From positions 1 to 45,120 of the forward strand of contig CANTFK010000811.1 in the NCBI GenBank assembly GCA_947646735.1: a stretch of 45,120 bases of DNA, written 5' to 3'. Positions 39,465 through 45,120 of this stretch are shown one piece after another. Position numbers and translations under genes: made by a program. The notes below the pieces were generated by a model, which worked only from the letters and a program-made list of their open reading frames with translations, was not told the DNA's origin and searched no databases. Source of the stretch: Peronospora farinosa (Eukaryota; Oomycota; Peronosporomycetes; Peronosporales; Peronosporaceae). Position 1 is the stretch's first letter. Each line of letters starts with the position of its first letter.

Positions 39465-40652
39465 TGTGGTGAAGTGCTGTTTTTGCGATGTGGGGACCTC
39501 ATAATCTAGTTGGATTCGGAGTATAGACCGTGGGTCAGGGACAGGAGACCAGAGAGACAGGGGCCTCGAAGGGGAGCGACCGTTGGTGGAGAACAATCTG
39601 CAGGACCCACAGAAGAAAAATCAGTATCAGGGTACCGGCTAACCGGTACCGAAGGGAGTTGACCATGGCCCTTCATTGATCGACCTGGCCCCTCGTTGGT
39701 TGACACGGGTCTCTCATTGGTCAACTCGGTCCCTCGCTGGTAGACCTGGGTACCTCGTTGGTGGACCCGGTCCCTCATCGGTCGACCTGGGTCCCTCATT
39801 GGTCGACCCGGTCCCTCGCTGGTAGACCTGGGTCCCTCATTGGCCGACCTGGATCCCTCGTCAGTCGACTTCGGCCCCTCCAGGTTTAGCCACTCCTGAC
39901 CAGTTAATACAAGGATCAGACCAGTCGACGCAAGGAATTCAGAGCTTCAGGCAAGGATAGAGTAAAGGAGCTAAAAGGATAGGACTATATTAAATACTAC
40001 TCAATTTGCGATCTACGTGGCACGACTACGTCACCCACGAAGAACTTGCCCTAAGTTACTCACTGTTCCGGGAAGGGATATATTTTGGCCCCCCGTCGAA
40101 GACAGTTGTGTAGCGAAGTTCAAGTGCGAATAGAGCTCCAGGATATATTTGGCCTGTGAGCTCTGTTGCAATCTCGCTTTATTGACTTCAACTTGGGAGG
40201 AACATATCACAACAAGCTCATTCGAGTAGCAACACCCCCCAAGACCCGCTATCGGAAGCGGTCTCCCTCACCTCACGGTCTGGGAGCAACGTAAAGGTCA
40301 GGTGGTTAATACCCCTGAAACAAGAAGGAAAAGGCCAGGGACGACAAGCGCCCCTGAAGAATTTGGCTCTAAGTCCACTCTCGACAAGGTCGATCGAGTG
40401 GCCACCTACCGGCCCACCGAGTGAATCATACCCACTCGAGGCCTCCCATGTCTACCTCTTTCAAGGCAGACGTCTACATCCTTCCCAAGTCTTCCGAAGA
40501 GTGCAACCCGCCAGCCGACGGGTACACAAGGTGATAAGAAGGTCCACACGGTTCATACGCGGCATCGGGGTACCCCCTCCGACAGTCGGCAGTCCGGAAA
40601 AGTAAGTGGTTTGGGGTCTCATCATACAATTTTGAGAACCCACTCCACCACA
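39465..40652 (+). mobile_element. Solo LTR D2 in the element C integrase
   Basis: 1188 bp, ends TGTGGTGAAG...CTCCACCACA, flanked by CGTA (39461-39464 and 40653-40656). Joining the flanks with one CGTA puts the two parts of the C integrase back in phase. About ten units of a 22-bp tandem repeat (GGTCGACCTGGGTCCCTCATT-like) fill 39660-39880. The shared LTR block with GGGGTACCCC is at 40567-40576, inverted relative to B and C, so the D element ran on the plus strand. Confidence 0.92.
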
Positions 40653-41988
40653 CGTACAGCGTGATCTCCACACATTTCTTTCACTCAAAAAGGTCCATGC
40701 CACATATGTGCTAGTTTTCGAGCGTACCCTTCTTTCACATGATCCAAATATAACCAGACTTACACCCCTGGTTCAATTTTGTGAGACTTGAGATATTCAT
40801 TGTGGCGATCAACACGTGATTGGGTCGCAGTCCTGAGTCTCTCATTTACTGCTTCTCTCGCCCGCTGATAATGCCGCTGCACATGATATCACCACCTACG
40901 TGGATCGCGATCCCGACGCCTAGTACCCCCTAATGGTAATGTGGCTTCCAACGTAGATCGCGGGTCCCAACCATGAATCAAGAAAAATGGCGTGTCGCCG
41001 CGCACCCGATTTTGGGCGGTATTGATCGTGAAAGTTAGGCGCTCGCATAATCATCCCAATCTTGTTGATTAACGTCAGAGACATACATCTTTGAAGCACG
41101 AGTCATAGTTTGCACCACACACTCAGCAGCTTCATTTTCTTGAGGTCGATATGCCATCGTTGCTCTTTGCTTCTGTCCAAATTCGGTTAAATGCACAAAA
41201 CATCAGACATAAACCCGGGTTCTCGGTCACGACGTATTGCTTCACTAGCCCCAAAACGACGAAAGACACACGCTTCATAATATTCAGCGATAGTTTGGCC
41301 CGTTCGCGACGAACTTGCTTTGGCGATCACATAGCCAGAAAAAAATCCACCCAGATAAGTAACGCGGTATTTCCTTTGAACGATTTGGGCAGAAAAGGGA
41401 TATGATCCATGGCGATAATTTGAATAGGGTAGGTAGCCTGTAAATTCCCCGGTGATTCTCCATCAATCACGGGACGTCCCTTTCCAGTTTCACAATCTGT
41501 GCACTGATTCACATAGCGCTGTACAATTCGATATAAGCTCCTTAAGTGAAAATGCGCTCTAATCCGCTGGTAGGTTCTTCCAATTCCCTGGTGGGCCCCT
41601 TCCAAACTAGAATAATAGTGATGCAGAAAATCTTCCTGCAGATTTACGGGTACCATCAGACGAGCGATCTCATCTCGATCTTCGGATTTCGTTGTAATTC
41701 CAGGGCAAAAATATAACAAATTATCTTCATCCACTTCATAATCATTAGCCATCTTGGCACATGATTTCGCTTCCTCGATCGTCAATTTCGAGATATCACC
41801 GACCAAGTATGTCTTCAGATTAGCAATCCAACATTCTTCGTCTTGAGCACGCTTCATGCGATCATTTCTCATCTACTGGACCATTTCTTCCTGCAAAACC
41901 TGTGGTTGTCGACGTTTTCTTCGTGGTGATCGGGTGATCGCCCCTACTTTAATTACTGACTTGGTTTTTTGAAGCTTCAGCAATACAT
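40653..41988 (-). pseudogene. Element C integrase, N-terminal and core parts
   Basis: From 41988 downwards: the zinc region (HHYYSSLEGAHQGIGRTY, CTDCETG) and first core Asp (AMDHIPFLPKSFKGN) lie in the frame 41872-41327. Then with frameshifts the second Asp (RRDREPGFM, about 41240), a segment with AAECVVQTM carrying the Glu (about 41120), and the tail with WHGPF up to 40653. Homologous along its whole length to B. Inactive. Confidence 0.82.
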
Positions 41989-43092
41989 CTAACCGATTAA
42001 GCGTAGTTGAATTTCGGCGATCCTCACCGTAGTCACACTCGCCCCCTCTTCTTGTTGCAATGCGATACTAGCCAATCGATCAGCTCTCTGATTCCAATCG
42101 CGTTTAATATGTAAAAACTCATGAGCAGGCCACGACCGCAATCTATCCAACGATTTATATTGCAATAATTGTAGACCTGGCGCTTTACAATTAATATCAC
42201 CACGCATTTGTCGACTCACCAAATTTGAGTCTCCGCAAATAATGACTCGTCCCGTATTCTGGTTTGCGAGTAATTCAAAACCCAGTAACATGCCGTTATA
42301 TTCTGCTCCATTCACAGTTAGATCCGTTGAATATTTAGACACTGCCTCCAAAATTGTCAGCTCTGGTAAGTTCCATATGATAGCACTGTAAGCTCCGCCA
42401 TTGCATTTACACGTGCCGATCCATCGAAACTGACGACGAAAGGATCTCTTTTTTTACTACCGTAGGGGGCGTCATACTTATGTTCCTTCTTGGCTGTTTT
42501 CGGGGGGCGATCGCAATTAGTACGTCATCGACTTCTTCATGGGGCGTTATACTTGCCGCCAAAGCTCCAAGTATTTCGTCCTCTCCTTTCTCGCATTTCT
42601 TAATCTCCAATGTCCAAGTCGATAATAATGCGGCTCACCTTCCTAGCCTTCCATTAAGACCGGAGGATTGCACTAACCAGGCCAGCGTAGAGTAGCGCGC
42701 AAAAACCCTTCTTATCTCTCGCGAGAATAGCATAGAATAACACGAAACAAGAATCCGGAGAAGTGCTAACACTTCTTTCTCGACCATCCCGTAATTCATT
42801 TCATTCGGCTTCAACGTCCGACTTGAAAATGTTACCGGCCAATTTACACCGTCAAATTCCTGCAGCCAAGCCGCAGAGATCGCCCATTTACTAGCGTAGA
42901 CGACAATAATTGGAGATCGATCTGGAGCGAAATGTTTGAGGATCGGGGTATTTGCGATCTTGGCTTTTCACATAGTAAACGCGATCGTCGATTTTTACCA
43001 CCGAGTCCGACCTTCTCGATCTGGATCGCAGGGTCTTGATCTGGATCAGGACGATTCATTGCTTGCCGGTCACAAGTTACCCCTTCTGACAC
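41989..43092 (-). pseudogene. Element C dual RNase H remnant
   Basis: The first RNase H (about 42950-42600) again has VYASKWAIS in place of the Asp motif, as in B. Its linker GALAASITPHEEVDDVLIAI matches B. The second, archaeal-type RNase H follows with FDGSARV (about 42430), NGAEYNGMLLGF, CGDSNLVSRQMRG and NQRADRLAS, all four acids present, but with a frameshift near 42410. About 130 bp at 42960-43090 are poorly matched. Confidence 0.8.
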
Positions 43093-44282
43093 CTATAGCC
43101 AATGTATTCCTCTTATCCAAAGGAGGATTTCATGGAAATCCGCTTCCCGTAATTCGTACAACACCGACGCATAAATCGAAAAGTCTTTCATAAATCGGCT
43201 ATAGTAGTTCAAACTTCTCAGGAACGACTGCATTGATCGTAACGTCTTAGGGAATGGGATATTCAAAAGCAATCCTAGATCTTTTGGATGTGCTTCTATT
43301 ACGGCGAGCGAAACTTGATGTCCCAGGTAATCTACCTTTCGTCGTCCCCAAAACATTTTAGTCAGGCTTATCGACAGATTCCATTCATCGCATACCTCTA
43401 GCAATCGTTTCACCTTATCATATAAGGAGGTCCACGATGTAGCTGGAATCAGTATGTCATCGATATATGATCTTCTACCAAGCACAGAGGGATTCTGGCT
43501 GGTATCCGGTTCTCCCTCTGAAAACACGTCAACCAATATTGACGATACATTAGTTAATCTGGTGATTCTGCACCGATCGTAGTTGGACCCTTGCCGATCT
43601 TGAGATACCCATACAACGCATTGTCTATAAGTCGCTGATAAATGTGCGGGGCGTTTTTCAGCCCAAACGGCATCCGCAACCATTCAAACAAACCCGACGG
43701 TGTAATAAAAGCCGAAATCATTCTTGCCCGCTCCGTCATCTCCACGACCCAAAATCCACTGGCCATATCCAGAGAGCAATACCACATCGCCTTGTCCACC
43801 ATATCCTGTAGCAATTCACTTATCAAAGGCATGGGGTAAACCATTAGTCTCGTCAGTTGGTTAACGCGTTGATAGCTGATACACAAACGGATGTCGAAAC
43901 CATCATTTTCAATGATCACAGCAATTGGCGAGGCCCATGGTGAAGTCGATGGTCGGATGAATTTAGCTGATAATAATCCCTTGATTAGGTCAATTAACTT
44001 CTCGCGAAATTTAGGCGCGACCGGTCGTACTCGTTGTGCGATCGGATGTGCTCCACCAAAATCTATGTCACATACAGCTCCATGTGCCGCTGGAGGTAAA
44101 GCATTTCCTTTGTCGATAAGCAAATGACGACCCTTACGAATCAATTGTCGTAGTCCTTCTTGGTCTTCAGTTAGGGGAACTACCGGATCGCTCACTTGGA
44201 TGTCATCAATTGTGACTTCGGCTGTAGATGAACCATTTTCTGGCAGAACTACCATATGTTGATCTACATCCTCGGCATACAA
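43093..44282 (-). pseudogene. Element C reverse transcriptase
   Basis: Motifs in order: STSPWASPIAVIIENDG, DIRLCISYQRVN, motif A CSLDMASGFWVVEM, motif B RMPFGLKNAPHIYQRL, an insert of about 40 residues, motif C SYIDDILI, then KVDYLGHQVS and FLRSLNYYSRFMKDFSIY. The frame changes near 43560 in the insert. The YIDD is kept, unlike in B. The protein end runs to 43093. Confidence 0.87.
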
Positions 44283-45120
44283 CTCTCCGCTTTCATACTA
44301 ATGAGTTGGACTCTCAAGCTTCACATCTTTATTTTCCGTCAAATTTCTTCCTCGTTTTCCACATCTGAATCATTGTCCAGCTTTCGGAATTGTGGATCGC
44401 GATTTTTTATTGCTGAATCGCGATCTACAAAATCGATAATTGCCGAATCGCGATCCGCAGAATCACAATCGAGGATTGCTAGATCGCGATCTACACCATC
44501 AATAATTGCTGGATCGCGATCTACACAGTCAAAAATTGCTGGATCGTGATTTATAATTGATGGATCGTGACACAGAATTACAATCAATAATTGCTGGATC
44601 GCGATCTACACAATCAATAATTGCTGGATCGCGATCTAAAATTGCCAGATCGTGATCTACAAAGTCGCGATCTACACAATCAATAATTGCTGGATCGCGA
44701 TCTAAAATTGCCAGATCGTGATCTACAAAGTCGCGATCTATAATTGTCGGATTGCGATCTCCATAATCATGATTAACGAAATCCAAATAGTGATCAATAA
44801 ATTTTGAATTGCGGCTCTCGTTGTTGCGTGCTTCCTTGAGTGGCGCATCCTTTACTTGATCTACTTCTGGCGTCCCTTTGATCACATTAATTATAAACGG
44901 CGAACGTGCTGATTGTTGATGTTCATCCTTGATCCTCTTATCTTCTACAATTTCATCATCGACGTCACTTATTGTACTACGTTCATCATTGGATCGTGAC
45001 GCGAGTTTCACCGTTTCCGTGGTCTTATTTCTGCTTCCTCCTTTGAACGTGTAAATATTCTCTTCGGCGTAGGGTATGAAGGATGATCCACTAGCGGTCC
45101 AGTATATTCTTCCGGTGGTT
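44283..45120 (-). pseudogene. Element C protease-RT linker with repeats
   Basis: The minus strand at 45011-44529 and 44587-44339 codes for repeated DRDPAIIDCV and DHDLAILD units, preceded by a charged stretch. The protease itself would lie beyond the window edge. The DNA repeat (about 30 bp with GGATCGCGATCTA) is described separately. It corresponds to the VHPEEGPP linker of element B. Confidence 0.65.
44390..44760. repeat. GGATCGCGATCT tandem repeats in the element C linker
   Basis: About twelve copies of a 24-33 bp unit with the palindrome ATCGCGAT and TCAATAATTGC, spaced in multiples of three so that the minus-strand frame stays open. A larger 75-bp duplication is visible at 44600-44740. 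Confidence 0.75.

Larger units (their letters stand above)
35571..45120 (-). mobile_element. Ty3/gypsy element C (incomplete in window), inserted in E
   Basis: Left LTR 35571-36530, plus-strand antisense ORF, then pol on the minus strand up to the protease-RT linker at the window edge. Layout and sequence are those of element B, at clear divergence, with many stops. Solo LTR D2 lies in its integrase. The right LTR and the duplication are outside the window. The element is rich in the palindrome GATCGCGATC. Confidence 0.88.

Noticed and set aside
39660..39880. 22-bp repeats in D2 as a CRISPR array
   Set aside because: Direct tandem units without unique spacers, in a eukaryotic LTR.

Overview
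The window is a chromosome end made almost entirely of retroelements. It opens with about 270 bp of (CCCTAAA)n, the C-rich strand of a TTTAGGG telomere, so the chromosome terminus is on the left. I see no host protein gene, rRNA or tRNA gene. The telomere type and the style of the retroelements (Ty3/gypsy chromoviruses with an extra archaeal-type RNase H, a gag with three zinc knuckles, and a second Ty3 lineage) best fit an oomycete, probably Peronosporales/Phytophthora-like. That assignment is family-level recognition from memory and could not be tested here.

Layout. (1) 1-272 terminal telomere. (2) 273-9378 a head-to-tail array of an endonuclease-less Penelope-like element (PLE): two near-identical 4167-bp units and a third copy reduced to its 772-bp pseudo-LTR (pLTR). 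Each full unit has a pLTR with eight inverted CCAAT boxes at about 24-bp spacing, a type I hammerhead ribozyme, ORF1 with a basic C-terminus, an RT frame entered through an apparent -1 frameshift site, and a structured 3' region. The 5' end faces the chromosome tip and the 3' end faces inward, as expected if reverse transcription is primed by the telomeric G-strand. (3) 9364-9573 a second telomere tract capping a broken Ty1/copia element. (4) 9574-11929 that copia remnant (minus strand), with a half-tRNA-type primer binding site and palindromic LTR repeats. (5) 11930-33432 Ty3/gypsy element A (plus strand), with a solo LTR (F) in its 5' LTR and a complete Ty3/gypsy element B (16333-29170, minus strand) inserted in its RT. 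(6) 33433-35570 fragments: part of LTR D1 and a gypsy remnant E (minus strand). (7) 35571 to the window edge: gypsy element C (minus strand), inserted in E's integrase and itself carrying solo LTR D2. Insertions B, D2 and F have exact target-site duplications and explain the interrupted genes.

How the parts work together. In the PLE the pLTR supplies promoter and ribozyme, ORF1 and RT are made from one RNA, and a telomere-like stretch inside the start of ORF1 is exactly where the innermost copy joins telomeric DNA, suggesting it anneals to the chromosome end. The Ty3 elements A, B, C and E each carry a long open frame on the strand opposite to gag-pol, next to or near the 3' LTR and running tail-to-tail with integrase. 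Those of B and C are recognisably homologous. These antisense genes and the telomere-targeted PLE are the most interesting systems here. All gag-pol genes in the window are broken by stops, frameshifts or insertions; the two PLE units look intact.
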